A stretch of 64,000 bases of DNA from Hyphomonas chukchiensis. Lineage in GTDB: Bacteria > Pseudomonadota > Alphaproteobacteria > Caulobacterales > Hyphomonadaceae. The DNA is taken from contig NZ_AWFG01000019.1 of assembly GCF_000682695.1 (NCBI RefSeq), positions 62,001 to 126,000 of the forward strand, read 5' to 3'. Both the position numbers and the translations under genes were made by a program. Positions 45,773-55,071 of the stretch are shown in pieces. How positions within the stretch are numbered: the stretch's first letter is position 1; each line of letters opens with the position of its first letter. The notes under the pieces were generated by a model that saw only the letters and a program-made list of their open reading frames with translations, ran no database searches and had not been told where the DNA came from.

Positions 45773-46573
45773 ATGCTGAAACAGACCAAAATGATCGCTG
45801 CAATGAGTGTTTGCATACTGGCGCTTGCGCCAGTTGCCTGCGCGCAGATGCCAACGACGACAAAGGGAGCCTCCCTGACAAGCACAGGGCCATCAATGAT
45901 GAACAACAATTCGATCCAGCCTGAAACCACTCTGGATGTCAGTGCAGAAGGCGAAGTCATGCGCGCCCCCGACATTGCCTACATCACGGCAGGCGTTCAG
46001 GCCGATGCCGCCACCGCGCAGGAAGCCATGCAGCAGCAGGCCAATGCGATGACCGGCGTGTTCGATGCGCTCGCCAAGGCGGGTGTTGAGAAAAAGGACA
46101 TGCAGACGTCGAACTTCTCACTGCAGCCACGCTACACCTATATCGAAGTTGACGAGGGCAAGGGCCGCACACGCGGCGAGCAGCGCCTCGACGGCTATAC
46201 AGCGTCCAACCAATTGACCGTGAAGGTTCGCGATCTCGACAATCTGGGCGCCACGATGGACAGCCTTGTGTCGGCCGGTGGCAACACGTTCTCGGGCATC
46301 AGCTTTGCCCTCGACAATGATGACGAAGTGCGCGCCGAAGCGCGCCGCAAGGCCGTTACCAACGCGCTGTCGAAAGCAGAGCTGTACGCGACCGCAGCTG
46401 GCATGAAGGTCGGCCGAATCGTGACCATGACGGAAGGTGGCGACTATAGCCCCCAGCCAATGGCCATGATGGCCCGCGGCAAGGAAATGGCGATGGATGC
46501 CTCGACTCCCATTTCGGGCGGCGAAGTCGGCTACACGGCGCGTGTGAATGTGCAGTTCGAACTTGTGAAATAA
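45773..46573 (+). CDS. SIMPL-domain (DUF541) periplasmic protein
   Basis: A 266-residue protein with a cleavable signal: a basic start, a hydrophobic core (SVCILALAPVACA) and a probable cut after CAQ or ACA. The rest fits the SIMPL/DUF541 family, with LDVSAEGEVMRAPDIAYI at the start of the domain, AMTGVFDALAKAGVEKKDMQT in the middle and RKAVTNALSKAELYATAAG toward the end. Members form periplasmic or membrane-linked oligomers with poorly known roles. The gene is followed by a strong intrinsic terminator. Confidence 0.9.
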   Translation: MLKQTKMIAAMSVCILALAPVACAQMPTTTKGASLTSTGPSMMNNNSIQPETTLDVSAEGEVMRAPDIAYITAGVQADAATAQEAMQQQANAMTGVFDALAKAGVEKKDMQTSNFSLQPRYTYIEVDEGKGRTRGEQRLDGYTASNQLTVKVRDLDNLGATMDSLVSAGGNTFSGISFALDNDDEVRAEARRKAVTNALSKAELYATAAGMKVGRIVTMTEGGDYSPQPMAMMARGKEMAMDASTPISGGEVGYTARVNVQFELVK

Positions 46574-46600
46574 GCGGCGAGCAGTCGCTTTTTCAAACCA

Positions 46601-46630
46601 ACGGCGGTTCCTAAAGGAGCCGCCGTTTTT
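46601..46630 (+). terminator. Intrinsic terminator after the SIMPL gene
   Basis: ACGGCGGTTCC (46601-46611) pairs with GGAGCCGCCGT (46616-46626) with one G-U pair around the loop TAAA, followed by TTTT. This is a canonical terminator for the plus strand; it also lies just past the end of the convergent kpsF gene (46646). Confidence 0.88.
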
Positions 46631-46645
46631 GATTCAGCCTGAGGT

Positions 46646-47635
46646 CTAAACGTAACCTTCCGCCAGCAGGTCCTTCATGTCCACGATGCCGATGGGGCGC
46701 CCGTCTTCGACGACAAAGGCGTTCGAGATGCGGTTGTCGCTGAGCCGCTTTATGACCGTTGCGAGGCGTTCTTTGGGGGCGATTGTGCGCGGATCGGGGG
46801 TCATCACGGACCTTGCGTCACCATCCAGCTTGCCGGCGAGCATGGCGCGACGAAGGTCACCATCGGTGACCATGCCGACAATGCGTCCATCGGGCCCGAG
46901 GACAGCCACGCAGCCCTTGCGGCCTTCCGAGACGGCCAGGATGACCTCCTGCACACTCGCATCCGTGGCGACGACGGGGATGTCATCAGGGCGGTCGGTA
47001 ACATAGTCGCCCGCTGTTTGCAGGGAGCGCCCAAGCTTGCCGCCCGGGTGGCGCGAACCGAAATCTTCCCGGCTGAAGCCGCGTCGGTCCATCAGGAGGA
47101 TGGTCAGCGCATCGCCAAGGGCGAGGGCCATGGTTGTGGATGAGGTGGGCGCGAGGCCATTCGGGCAGGCCTCAGCCACCGTTGGCATGTGAAGGACGAC
47201 GTCCGACAGGCGACCAAGGGTCGAATCGGGGGCGCGGGTCATGCCGATAACGGGGATGGAATTGCCACGGCAATAGCGCAGGAGGTCGACCATTTCGCGG
47301 CTTTCGCCGGAATAGGAGATGGCCAGCAGGACAGAGCCCGGCACGATCATGCCAAGGTCGCCGTGGCTGGCTTCGGTCGGGTGGAGGAAGAAGGAGGGCG
47401 TGCCTGTCGAGGCGAGGCTGGCGGCGATCTTCTGGCCAATGTGGCCCGACTTGCCGACGCCGGCGACAATCACATAGCGATCGGTTGCCATGACGAGATC
47501 TGCCGCGCGGATGATGGTCTCGTCGAGGCCGGCCTCAAGCTTTTCCAGAGCGTCCCGCTCGATGCGGATAACATTGCGCGCAAGTTCGATTTCTGACTCG
47601 GTTTTCAAGGAAGACTCCCTAGAGGCTTTGCGCAC
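46646..47635 (-). CDS. kpsF: D-arabinose-5-phosphate isomerase (KpsF/KdsD/GutQ family)
   Basis: A 329-residue protein with an N-terminal SIS sugar isomerase domain (ADLVMATDRYVIVAGVGKSGHIG; STGTPSFFLHPTEASHGDLG; YSGESREMVDLL) and two C-terminal CBS domains at about 210-325 (DDIPVVATDASVQEVI; GIVDMKDLL). It turns ribulose-5-phosphate into arabinose-5-phosphate, the substrate of KdsA at 56358, for Kdo of lipopolysaccharide or capsule. The gene follows the carboxypeptidase gene by 62 bases on the minus strand. Confidence 0.93.
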   Translation of the reverse strand: MRKASRESSLKTESEIELARNVIRIERDALEKLEAGLDETIIRAADLVMATDRYVIVAGVGKSGHIGQKIAASLASTGTPSFFLHPTEASHGDLGMIVPGSVLLAISYSGESREMVDLLRYCRGNSIPVIGMTRAPDSTLGRLSDVVLHMPTVAEACPNGLAPTSSTTMALALGDALTILLMDRRGFSREDFGSRHPGGKLGRSLQTAGDYVTDRPDDIPVVATDASVQEVILAVSEGRKGCVAVLGPDGRIVGMVTDGDLRRAMLAGKLDGDARSVMTPDPRTIAPKERLATVIKRLSDNRISNAFVVEDGRPIGIVDMKDLLAEGYV

Positions 47636-47697
47636 AGGCGTCTGCCCGATTGGGAGGGTTCGTCAAGCCTTGGTCGTGTGTTCGGCTGCGTGTGAGT

Positions 47698-48933
47698 CTA
47701 GTTGCCGAACTGGCGAGCCTCGTATTCGCCGACCGTAAAGGCGGGGCGACCGGCGGGAATGACAACCGTTGCGCCAACAAAACTTGTCGGGGTTGCATCA
47801 CCCTGCTCGAACTCAACCGTTTCATCAGCCGTCTGCCCGGCATCCGCCATCAGAATCTCGCTGGCATCTTCGGCCGTTTCTTCATCCGGCTCCATAGCGA
47901 CTTCGGCAACCTCGACCGTCTGTTCCACTTTCGGTTCAGGGGTTTTCGGCACGGCCGTCAGGCCACGCAGTGTCGTCGTGGTGGGCTGGAGAGCGCCAAG
48001 CGGCTTGCCGTTGAGCATTGGGACGGCCGCACCATTCGGATTGACGGTTGTCGTGTTGAATTCGGAGAAGGCGATCTGGAGGCGGCGGCTTGGATCCATT
48101 GGATCAGCCGGCAGCTCGTAGCTCTTGAAAGCGGCTTCGACGAGCGCCTCGACATGGGCGTTGCGCGATTTGGACGTGCTGCCCCCCAGCATGATGGCGA
48201 CGATACGGTGACCGTCGCGCTTGGCAGATGTCATCAGGTTGAAGCCCGAAGCGCGGGTGTAGCCGGTCTTGATGCCGTCCACGCCGTCGACAGTGTCGAG
48301 CAGTTCATTGTGGTTCTTATAGGTCTTGCCGGCCCAGGTGAAGCGAGGGCGTGAGAAGTGATGATAGGACTCGCCATGGTCGTCGATCATGGCCTCAGCC
48401 AATATGGCCAAGTCGCGGGCGGTGGTTATCTGGCGGTCATCAGGCAGGCCGGATGCGTTCACAAAGCGCGTGTTCTGCATGCCAAGGCTTTTGGCTTTAA
48501 CAGTCATCAACTGGGCAAAGCGGCTTTCAGAGCCGCCGAGACGTTCGGCAACAACGACGGCTACGTCATTGGCGGATTTTGTGACGAGGGCGCCAATGGC
48601 GTCGCTGACGCTGATGGTCGAGCCGGGCTTGAGCTTGAGATTTGACGGCGCCTGACTTGCGGCGAAGCGCGAAACGGTCAGTTTTTCGTCGAGCGAGACG
48701 TCGCCGGCATTGATCGCATCGAACAGCATGTAGAGCGTCATGACCTTGGTCAGGGACGCCGGATAGCGCGGATCATCAGCATTTCGGGCGTGGAGAACTT
48801 CGTTTGTATCCTTGTCGATCACAATGGAGGCGTACTTCTCGGCGAAGGCCGCTGGCGCACTGAAGCCGGTCACAACGAGCATTGCCGCCACGGCAAGCGT
48901 TCGGATCGCCAAGCCCCAAGTATGCTGTCTCAT
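47698..48933 (-). CDS. dacC: D-alanyl-D-alanine carboxypeptidase (PBP5/6-like)
   Basis: A 411-residue penicillin-binding protein with a signal peptide cut near AFAEKYA. The three active-site motifs are present: SLTK (Ser nucleophile in YPASLTKVM), SAN in TKSANDVA, and KTG in DGIKTGYT. It trims the terminal D-Ala of peptidoglycan side chains in the periplasm. The C-terminal 130 residues are acidic and rich in Pro, Val, Glu and Thr, and differ from the usual amphipathic membrane anchor of PBP5. The gene symbol is chosen by family only. Confidence 0.92.
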   Translation of the reverse strand: MRQHTWGLAIRTLAVAAMLVVTGFSAPAAFAEKYASIVIDKDTNEVLHARNADDPRYPASLTKVMTLYMLFDAINAGDVSLDEKLTVSRFAASQAPSNLKLKPGSTISVSDAIGALVTKSANDVAVVVAERLGGSESRFAQLMTVKAKSLGMQNTRFVNASGLPDDRQITTARDLAILAEAMIDDHGESYHHFSRPRFTWAGKTYKNHNELLDTVDGVDGIKTGYTRASGFNLMTSAKRDGHRIVAIMLGGSTSKSRNAHVEALVEAAFKSYELPADPMDPSRRLQIAFSEFNTTTVNPNGAAVPMLNGKPLGALQPTTTTLRGLTAVPKTPEPKVEQTVEVAEVAMEPDEETAEDASEILMADAGQTADETVEFEQGDATPTSFVGATVVIPAGRPAFTVGEYEARQFGN

Positions 48934-49105
48934 TGTGGTCTACCTCCGCGAAAGTATGAACCCCGAACCGCCCAAGGTTTACGATAGAGTCCCAAAAATG
49001 CGTTGACCACACCTTAACACAGGCGAAGCACTCAAATTTCGGCAATCTCCGGGTCGCTGTGCAAAAAGCGTGCAGGAATGCTTATGTTGCGGTGCACAAT
49101 TTTTG

Positions 49106-49134
49106 TTGCGCGAGCGAATAAAATGTACTATATA
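49106..49134 (+). promoter_or_regulatory. Candidate promoter of the phasin gene
   Basis: TTGCGC at 49106-49111 and TATATA at 49129-49134 are 17 bases apart, with the ATG of the phasin gene 30 bases further. The gap is A+T-rich compared with its surroundings. Good spacing, modest -35 match. Confidence 0.4.
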
Positions 49135-49164
49135 AGGCGAACACGAGGAAAAAGGATTCGCCCC

Positions 49165-49605
49165 ATGGCCAAGTCACCTAATTCAGCTCCAAAGTCCAAA
49201 ACTGCTCCCAAAGCTGCCAAAGCCGAGGCGCACGCGACCGAAGCCGCGACCAAGATGCTGGATGACGGCATGGAAAAAGTCTCCGATATGGCCAGCAAAT
49301 TCGGCACCTACGCTGAAGATGGCATGAAGAAGATCGCTGAGCACGCCTCCGCTTCGACGGAAGTGATGCGCACGATCGGCAGCCGCAACATGGATTTCTT
49401 CACACGCACGCTTGAGCAGGGTGTGGAAGCAACTCAGGCCATGACCAGCGCGAAAGACCCGCGCCAGGTTGTCGAAATCCAGACCGGTTTCGCAAAATCC
49501 ATGATGTCTGCTTACACATCCGAGATGAGCGCCCAGGCTGAGCTTTGCATGCTCGCATGGCGCGACGCTGCCAAGCCTTTCACGAAAGTGTGGGCTACGA
49601 AATAA
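49165..49605 (+). CDS. Phasin-family protein
   Basis: A 146-residue, highly helical protein with a Lys/Ala-rich N-terminus and the heptad-like body typical of phasins, for example EVMRTIGSRNMDFFTRTLEQ, AMTSAKDPRQVVEIQTGF and FTKVWA at the end. Phasins coat polyhydroxyalkanoate granules; some alphaproteobacterial members have other roles. ATG 49165 has an AAAGGA site 8 bases ahead. A terminator follows the gene. Confidence 0.88.
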   Translation: MAKSPNSAPKSKTAPKAAKAEAHATEAATKMLDDGMEKVSDMASKFGTYAEDGMKKIAEHASASTEVMRTIGSRNMDFFTRTLEQGVEATQAMTSAKDPRQVVEIQTGFAKSMMSAYTSEMSAQAELCMLAWRDAAKPFTKVWATK

Positions 49606-49662
49606 CTCCCTGACATCCAGACGGAGTCCACGCCGCCTGACTGTAGAGTGAGTAGAATGAAG

Positions 49663-49693
49663 AGCCGGACCTGATTGGTCCGGTTCTTTGTTT
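49663..49693 (+). terminator. Intrinsic terminator after the phasin gene
   Basis: AGCCGGACC (49663-49671) pairs with GGTCCGGTT (49677-49685), with one G-U pair, around the loop TGATT, followed by CTTTGTTT. It ends the phasin transcript. Confidence 0.78.
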
Positions 49694-49740
49694 GTGGGAC
49701 CCATGTTTTTCGTGTGGCATCTGCCCTGAAGCAGATTACC

Positions 49741-50151
49741 ATGTTTCTTATGACCGATTTCATCGATTTCCAGACATTCAAGCGCCCGTCGAAGCCGAAT
49801 AACTGGCTCGTTGCTCCCGACGGCTTCATTGACGCAGCCTCGCCAGACGAATCCTCGCCTGTGTATGACCGCACGCCTGACGCCCTGTTCAAGGATGTCA
49901 TGGAGATGATCGCCGCGCGAAGCGACTGGAAGATAAAGGCGTCCGACCCTTCGACCGGACGGATCAGTTTCATCGCCGTGACAAAACTCCTCAGGTTCAA
50001 GGATGATGTGGATATCCTGGTGCTTCCGGTGGAGGCACATGACGGGCAATCGACGCTCGCTGTCTACTCCCGTTCGCGGGTCGGTTATTCGGATCTCGGT
50101 ACAAACGGGAAGCGGGTGAACGCACTGCTCAGTGCGCTTGCGATGCCCTAA
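49741..50151 (+). CDS. DUF1499-family protein
   Basis: A 136-residue protein. [10 protein letters not shown] near the start, [16 protein letters not shown] in the middle and [16 protein letters not shown] toward the end are typical of DUF1499, a family of small proteins without known biochemical role. No signal peptide is visible. ATG 49741 is chosen because a GAAG sequence lies 8-9 bases ahead; ATG 49750 is an alternative. It ends shortly before clpS. Confidence 0.82.
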   Translation: MFLMTDFIDFQTFKRPSKPNNWLVAPDGFIDAASPDESSPVYDRTPDALFKDVMEMIAARSDWKIKASDPSTGRISFIAVTKLLRFKDDVDILVLPVEAHDGQSTLAVYSRSRVGYSDLGTNGKRVNALLSALAMP

Positions 50152-50215
50152 AAGCAGGCATGAGATGCTTTTGCCTCGCTTCGTCCCTTCAAACTCACGC
50201 AGGAACGTATATCTT

Positions 50216-50605
50216 ATGGCCATGAGCGAATTGTCTGAACACGTCCGGATGAGCGATCCGAACCTGCCGGGCCCCCCGGCTGGGACGCCGCCGGGCGGTG
50301 GTGATGGCATCGGTGTTGATATCGTCACCCAAACACGAATCAAAACGAAAAAGCCTTCGCTTTACCGGGTTCTGTTGCTGAACGACGACTACACGCCGAT
50401 GGAATTCGTCGTCTACATTCTCGAGCGATATTTCAATCGCTCACGCGAGCAGGCGACCCGTATCATGCTGCATGTCCACCAGAAGGGCGTGGGGCTATGT
50501 GGGGTCTATACTTACGAAGTGGCTGAAACAAAAGTCGCTCAGGTGCTTGACCTTGCCAAACGCCATGAACACCCTCTCCAATGCGTTATGGAGAAAGAAG
50601 ACTAG
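50216..50605 (+). CDS. clpS: ATP-dependent Clp protease adaptor ClpS
   Basis: A 129-residue adaptor. After a Pro/Gly-rich flexible N-terminus (about 40 residues) the core begins [20 protein letters not shown], the ClpS signature with the Asn-Asp pair that holds N-degron residues, then [21 protein letters not shown]. It delivers N-end rule substrates to ClpA, encoded 33 bases downstream. ATG 50216 is preceded by AGGAAC; ATG 50222 is an alternative. Confidence 0.96.
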   Translation: MAMSELSEHVRMSDPNLPGPPAGTPPGGGDGIGVDIVTQTRIKTKKPSLYRVLLLNDDYTPMEFVVYILERYFNRSREQATRIMLHVHQKGVGLCGVYTYEVAETKVAQVLDLAKRHEHPLQCVMEKED

Positions 50606-50638
50606 TTTTTATCACCCCCGACCTGAAAGGTCTGACAC

Positions 50639-52954
50639 GTGCCACGATTGTCCCACTCTCTCGAAACCGCTCTCGAAAAGGCGCTCACCCTCGCGTCCGA
50701 ACGCGACCATGAGTATGCCACGCTCGAGCACCTCCTCCTGGCCTTAACGGAAGATGAGCATGCCCGCGAAGTGATGGGAGCCTGCAAGGTAGATATAGAA
50801 GCGCTGACCGGTGACCTTGTTCGCTACATTGATGAAGAGCTTTCCAGCCTCATTCTTGAAGAAAGCGAAGGCCGCGTTCAGCCGACGGCCGCATTCCAGC
50901 GCGTCGTCCAGCGTGCCATCCTTCATGTCGAAAGCTCCGGCCGTGATGAAGTGACAGGCGCGAACGTGCTGGTCTCGATCTTCTCCGAGCGCGAAAGCCA
51001 TGCTGCTTACTTCCTGCAGGAGCAGGACATGACCCGCTATGACGCCGTCAACTTCATCTCGCATGGCGTTGCCAAGCAGCCCGGCATGTCCCGCCCCTCC
51101 AGCCCGCGCGGCGCGGAAGGCGGCGAAGAAGAAGCCGTCAAGCAGGGCCACGAGGCGCTCGACGCCTATTGCGTCAACCTCAATGCCAAGGCGCGCGCCG
51201 GCAAGATCGATCCACTGATCGGCCGCGACGCCGAAGTGAACCGCTGCATCGAAGTGCTATGTCGCCGCAACAAGAACAACCCGATCCTCGTCGGCGATCC
51301 GGGCGTGGGCAAGACGGCGATTGCTGAAGGCCTCGCCAAGAAAATCGTTGACGGCGAAGCACCGGAAATTCTCGACGAAGCGATCATCTGGTCGCTCGAC
51401 ATGGGCGCATTGCTTGCTGGCACGCGCTATCGCGGTGACTTCGAGGAGCGCCTCAAGTCCGTGATGAAGGAACTCGAGCAGCAGGAAAAAGCCATCCTGT
51501 TCATCGACGAGATCCACACGATCATCGGAGCTGGTGCGACCTCCGGCGGTGCAATGGATGCCTCTAACCTCCTGAAGCCCGCGCTTCAGAATGGCGGGCT
51601 GCGCTGCATGGGTTCGACGACGTTCAAGGAATACAAGCAACACTTCGAAAAGGACCGCGCGCTTAGCCGCCGCTTCCGCAAGATCGATGTGGTCGAGCCG
51701 ACTGTACCTGATGCCATCAAGATCCTGACGGGCCTGAAATCCCGCTTCGAGGACTTCCACGGCCTGCGCTACACCAATGACGCCATCAAGGCGGCAGTGG
51801 AGCTGTCGGATCGCTACATCACGGATCGGAAACTGCCGGACAAGGCGATCGACGTGATCGATGAAGCCGGTGCTGCGCAATGGCTGCTGCCTGCCAACAA
51901 GCGCAAGAAGCAGGTTGGCATCAAGGACGTGGAAGCCGTGGTCGCCAAGATCGCGCGCATTCCTCCGAAACAGGTGTCCAGCGACGACATGATCGCGCTG
52001 AAATCCTTGGAGACGGACCTTCAGCGCGTTGTGTTCGGCCAGGATGCGGCGATTACGGCGCTCTCTGCTGCGATCAAGCTGGCACGCGCGGGCCTGCGCG
52101 AACCGAACAAGCCCATCGGCTCGTACCTGTTCACCGGCCCGACGGGCGTCGGCAAGACCGAAGTGGCCAAACAGCTCGCCTCCATCATGGGTGTCGAGAT
52201 GCTGCGCTTCGACATGTCGGAATATATGGAGCGGCACACCGTTTCCCGCTTGATCGGTGCGCCTCCGGGCTATGTCGGTTATGATGAAGGTGGCCTGCTG
52301 ACGGACGGCGTGGACCAGCATCCGCACTGCGTACTGCTGCTCGACGAAATCGAGAAGGCCCACCCGGACCTGTTCAACATCCTGCTCCAGGTCATGGACA
52401 ATGGTGCATTGACGGATGCCAACGGACGCAAGGTCGACTTCCGCAATGTCATCCTGATCATGACAACGAACGCGGGCGCTTCGGATGCCTCCAAGAACTC
52501 GATCGGTTTCGGTCGCGGCAAGAAGGACGATGAGCAGGAAGAGGCGCTCAAGCGCCTGTTCACGCCGGAATTCCGCAACCGTCTTGATGCGACGATCACG
52601 TTTGGTGGCCTGACACCGGCCATCATCGACCGCGTTGTCGAGAAGTTTATCCTGCAGCTGGAAGTCCAGCTGGAAGATCGCAACGTCTCGATCGAGATCA
52701 CCAAAGCGGCTCGCGACTGGCTGGCCAAGCGCGGCTTCGATCCCGACATGGGCGCGCGGCCTCTCTCGCGAACGATCCAGGAGCACGTCAAGAAACCGAT
52801 GGCCGAAGAGCTCCTGTTCGGGAAGCTCCAGAAGGGCGGCGTGGTCAAGATCGACGTGGACAAGAAGGACGAGGAAAAGCTCGCTTTCAAATACGTCGCC
52901 GAGCCTGCCAAGAAGCGCTCCGCCAAGAAGGACGATGCCGAAGAGCCGGCCTGA
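50639..52954 (+). CDS. clpA: ATP-dependent Clp protease ATP-binding subunit ClpA
   Basis: A 771-residue AAA+ unfoldase starting at a GTG with an AAAGG site 8 bases ahead. The N-terminal Clp repeat domain (LSHSLETALEKAL) is followed by two ATPase modules: Walker A GDPGVGKTAIAEG near residue 220 and GPTGVGKTEVAKQ near residue 500, with Walker B ILFIDEIH and VLLLDEIE. It works with ClpP and the ClpS adaptor encoded just before it. A Lys/Asp-rich tail ends the protein. Confidence 0.97.
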   Translation: MPRLSHSLETALEKALTLASERDHEYATLEHLLLALTEDEHAREVMGACKVDIEALTGDLVRYIDEELSSLILEESEGRVQPTAAFQRVVQRAILHVESSGRDEVTGANVLVSIFSERESHAAYFLQEQDMTRYDAVNFISHGVAKQPGMSRPSSPRGAEGGEEEAVKQGHEALDAYCVNLNAKARAGKIDPLIGRDAEVNRCIEVLCRRNKNNPILVGDPGVGKTAIAEGLAKKIVDGEAPEILDEAIIWSLDMGALLAGTRYRGDFEERLKSVMKELEQQEKAILFIDEIHTIIGAGATSGGAMDASNLLKPALQNGGLRCMGSTTFKEYKQHFEKDRALSRRFRKIDVVEPTVPDAIKILTGLKSRFEDFHGLRYTNDAIKAAVELSDRYITDRKLPDKAIDVIDEAGAAQWLLPANKRKKQVGIKDVEAVVAKIARIPPKQVSSDDMIALKSLETDLQRVVFGQDAAITALSAAIKLARAGLREPNKPIGSYLFTGPTGVGKTEVAKQLASIMGVEMLRFDMSEYMERHTVSRLIGAPPGYVGYDEGGLLTDGVDQHPHCVLLLDEIEKAHPDLFNILLQVMDNGALTDANGRKVDFRNVILIMTTNAGASDASKNSIGFGRGKKDDEQEEALKRLFTPEFRNRLDATITFGGLTPAIIDRVVEKFILQLEVQLEDRNVSIEITKAARDWLAKRGFDPDMGARPLSRTIQEHVKKPMAEELLFGKLQKGGVVKIDVDKKDEEKLAFKYVAEPAKKRSAKKDDAEEPA

Positions 52955-52979
52955 TAGGCATCAAAAATTGAAACGAATT

Positions 52980-53011
52980 AAGGGCCGCTCGCTATGCCGG
53001 GCGGCCCTTTT
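52980..53011 (+). terminator. Intrinsic terminator after clpA
   Basis: AAGGGCCGCTCG (52980-52991) pairs with CGGGCGGCCCTT (52998-53009) with one G-U pair, loop CTATGC, followed by TT. It lies 26 bases after the clpA stop. Confidence 0.88.
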
Positions 53012-53149
53012 GATTTGCGACTGAATTGGAGCGTTTTGGGCATGGAAATACCTCATTGTGTTTCCATACTTCCAATCTAAGCATGTCGCGATTGGCCCCC
53101 GTCTCAAACGGCTGGGCGTCTTCCCAATTACCAAGCAAGGATTGTTTGA

Positions 53150-53743
53150 ATGAACCGTATATTGATTGCTGCGCTCGCCCTGACGTCATTGGCGGCCTGT
53201 GACAAGGGCGGGGCGAAGGATGCGCCCGAAGCTGCGCCTTCCGAGATTGTCGCCGCAAAACCTGTTGCCGAAATCAATGCGATTGCCGGAACCGACGGGA
53301 ATGATACGCTCGACGGCACAGAAGGGCGCGACTCAATCGAAGGCGGTGCTGGGAAAGACAAGTTAAATGGTCTGGGCGGCAATGATACCCTGAACGGAGG
53401 GGGCGGCGCTGACATGCTGGACGGAGGGCCTGGCAACGACGTTTTAATCGGCGGGGCCGGGAACGACACGCTGACAGGTGGCGCCGGGAAGGACACATAT
53501 CGCTTCACCAAAGGCTGGGGAATGGATGTGGTGACGGATTTTGAATCCAAGGAACGTCTGGATATGGCGCGCCTGGGTCTCCAGTCCGACACGGAAACGC
53601 CGGAAGCCGCTTTCGCAAAATTGTCCATCACCGCTGACGGTCCAGACACGCTGATCAAGATCACTGGCGATGATGCAAACGTAATCCGTTTGCAGGGCGT
53701 GAAACCTTCGGCGCTTTCCGTCGCCAATTTCAGGTTCAAATAG
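53150..53743 (+). CDS. Lipoprotein with RTX calcium-binding nonapeptide repeats
   Basis: A 197-residue protein. The first 17 residues form a lipoprotein signal with the lipobox LAAC. After a linker rich in Ala, Glu and Pro, residues about 48-120 contain RTX-type GGxGxDxLx repeats (for example GGAGKDKLN, GGNDTLNGG, GGPGNDVLIGGAGNDTLTGG), and the C-terminal 75 residues (YRFTKGWGMDVVTDF, then VIRLQGV) resemble the capping segment of haemolysin-type domains. RTX proteins are normally type I secretion substrates without a signal peptide, so a lipobox in front is odd. It may be anchored in the outer membrane and bind calcium. Confidence 0.85.
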   Translation: MNRILIAALALTSLAACDKGGAKDAPEAAPSEIVAAKPVAEINAIAGTDGNDTLDGTEGRDSIEGGAGKDKLNGLGGNDTLNGGGGADMLDGGPGNDVLIGGAGNDTLTGGAGKDTYRFTKGWGMDVVTDFESKERLDMARLGLQSDTETPEAAFAKLSITADGPDTLIKITGDDANVIRLQGVKPSALSVANFRFK

Positions 53744-53868
53744 CGCGTAAAGTCTCCAGCATTGCGTTTGATTGGCGTGGACATTGATGTTCGCGTGGTT
53801 CTAATTATGCCCAAGCGTCAGCCGTGCCGTTCCTGGCGTGAGCAGAACGGCGCAATGGGAGAGACGAA

Positions 53869-55071
53869 ATGGCTGGCATGGTCAAAGGAAAGTGCGACTC
53901 GAAATTCGGCGCGCTGAAGGAAGAATTCGAACGCAATTTTAAAGATCGAGGCGAAGTTGGCGCATCGGTTTGCCTGTCGGTGAATGGCGAGACTTTGGTC
54001 GACCTCTGGGGCGGCAAGGCCAACCCGGAAACCGGCGAGGACTGGCAGGAAGATACGATCTCGATCGTCTTCTCGTGCTCCAAGGCCGCGACCTCCGTCT
54101 GCGCCCATATCCTGATCGACCGGGGTGAGTTGAATCCCGCTGCGCTTGTCGCTGACTACTGGCCGGAATTTGCCAAGAACGGCAAAGAGAAGACCACCGT
54201 CCAGATGATGCTGAACCATGAGAGCGCGCTGCCGACGTTGCGCGATCCGGTGAAGCCGGGCGGCTATTCGGACTGGGACTACATGATCAAGCGCCTCGAA
54301 GACGAGGAAGCTTTCTGGGAGCCGGGCACACGCAACGGCTATCACATGATCAATTTCGGCTGGACGGTCGGCGAACTCGTCCGGCGCGTATCGGGCAAGT
54401 CGCTCGGCACCTTTTTCCGCGATGAAGTGGCGGCAAAGACAGGCGCGAAATTCTGGCTCGGTCTGCCGGAAGACGAGGACGTGCATATTGCGCCCATCCA
54501 CACTTATGCACCGCAGCCCGGCGATGTGCCCACCGAGTTCACGATCAAGCTGATGACGGACCCGGACTCGATCCAGCACAAGTCGTTCATGAACAGCGGT
54601 GGATGGGACTTCAATGACCGCAAGAGCCAGGCCGCCGAGATCGGCGGAGGTGGCGGCCTCTCCAATGCGCGCGGACAGGTGGCCATGTACACGCCACTCG
54701 CCTGCAATGATGGCAGCCTGGTCTCGAAGGACCGCGTTGCCAATATGAGCATGGTATCGACTGCGACTCAGCGTGATGCGACGCTGCTCATTCCCACACG
54801 CTTTGCCTCAGGCTTCATGAAGTCGATGGACAACCGCGCGCTGAACCTTGGCCCGGGCACCAGCGCGATCATGGGTGACAAGGCATTCGGCCATGTCGGC
54901 GCTGGTGGTTCCATCGGCTTTGCCGATCCGGAATGCGGCATGGCCTTCAGCTATACGATGAACCAGATGGGCGGCGGTCTGTTGCTGAATGATCGCGGCC
55001 AACCGCTGATCGACGCAGCCTATAAAGCGCTTGGCTATCGCACGAATGCGCCGGGGGCCTGGGTGAGGTGA
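53869..55071 (+). CDS. Serine hydrolase of the beta-lactamase (class C-like / EstB) family
   Basis: A 400-residue protein with no signal peptide. The three catalytic elements are SCSK (Ser-x-x-Lys, in VFSCSKAATS), YHMIN (Tyr-x-x-Asn, in NGYHMINFGWTVGEL), and HVGAGGS near residue 343 in place of KTG. This set is typical of EstB-like esterases and penicillin-binding-protein homologues rather than true beta-lactamases. Its stop overlaps the GTG of the next gene by 4 bases. Confidence 0.9.
   Translation: MAGMVKGKCDSKFGALKEEFERNFKDRGEVGASVCLSVNGETLVDLWGGKANPETGEDWQEDTISIVFSCSKAATSVCAHILIDRGELNPAALVADYWPEFAKNGKEKTTVQMMLNHESALPTLRDPVKPGGYSDWDYMIKRLEDEEAFWEPGTRNGYHMINFGWTVGELVRRVSGKSLGTFFRDEVAAKTGAKFWLGLPEDEDVHIAPIHTYAPQPGDVPTEFTIKLMTDPDSIQHKSFMNSGGWDFNDRKSQAAEIGGGGGLSNARGQVAMYTPLACNDGSLVSKDRVANMSMVSTATQRDATLLIPTRFASGFMKSMDNRALNLGPGTSAIMGDKAFGHVGAGGSIGFADPECGMAFSYTMNQMGGGLLLNDRGQPLIDAAYKALGYRTNAPGAWVR

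Noticed and set aside
51257-52786. A 509-codon open frame antisense to clpA
   Set aside because: It lies wholly within a certain gene, is poor in known motifs and is explained by G+C-rich third positions.
53280-53510. GGCGG-rich short repeats as a CRISPR or DNA repeat
   Set aside because: They encode RTX nonapeptides in frame and lack spacers.
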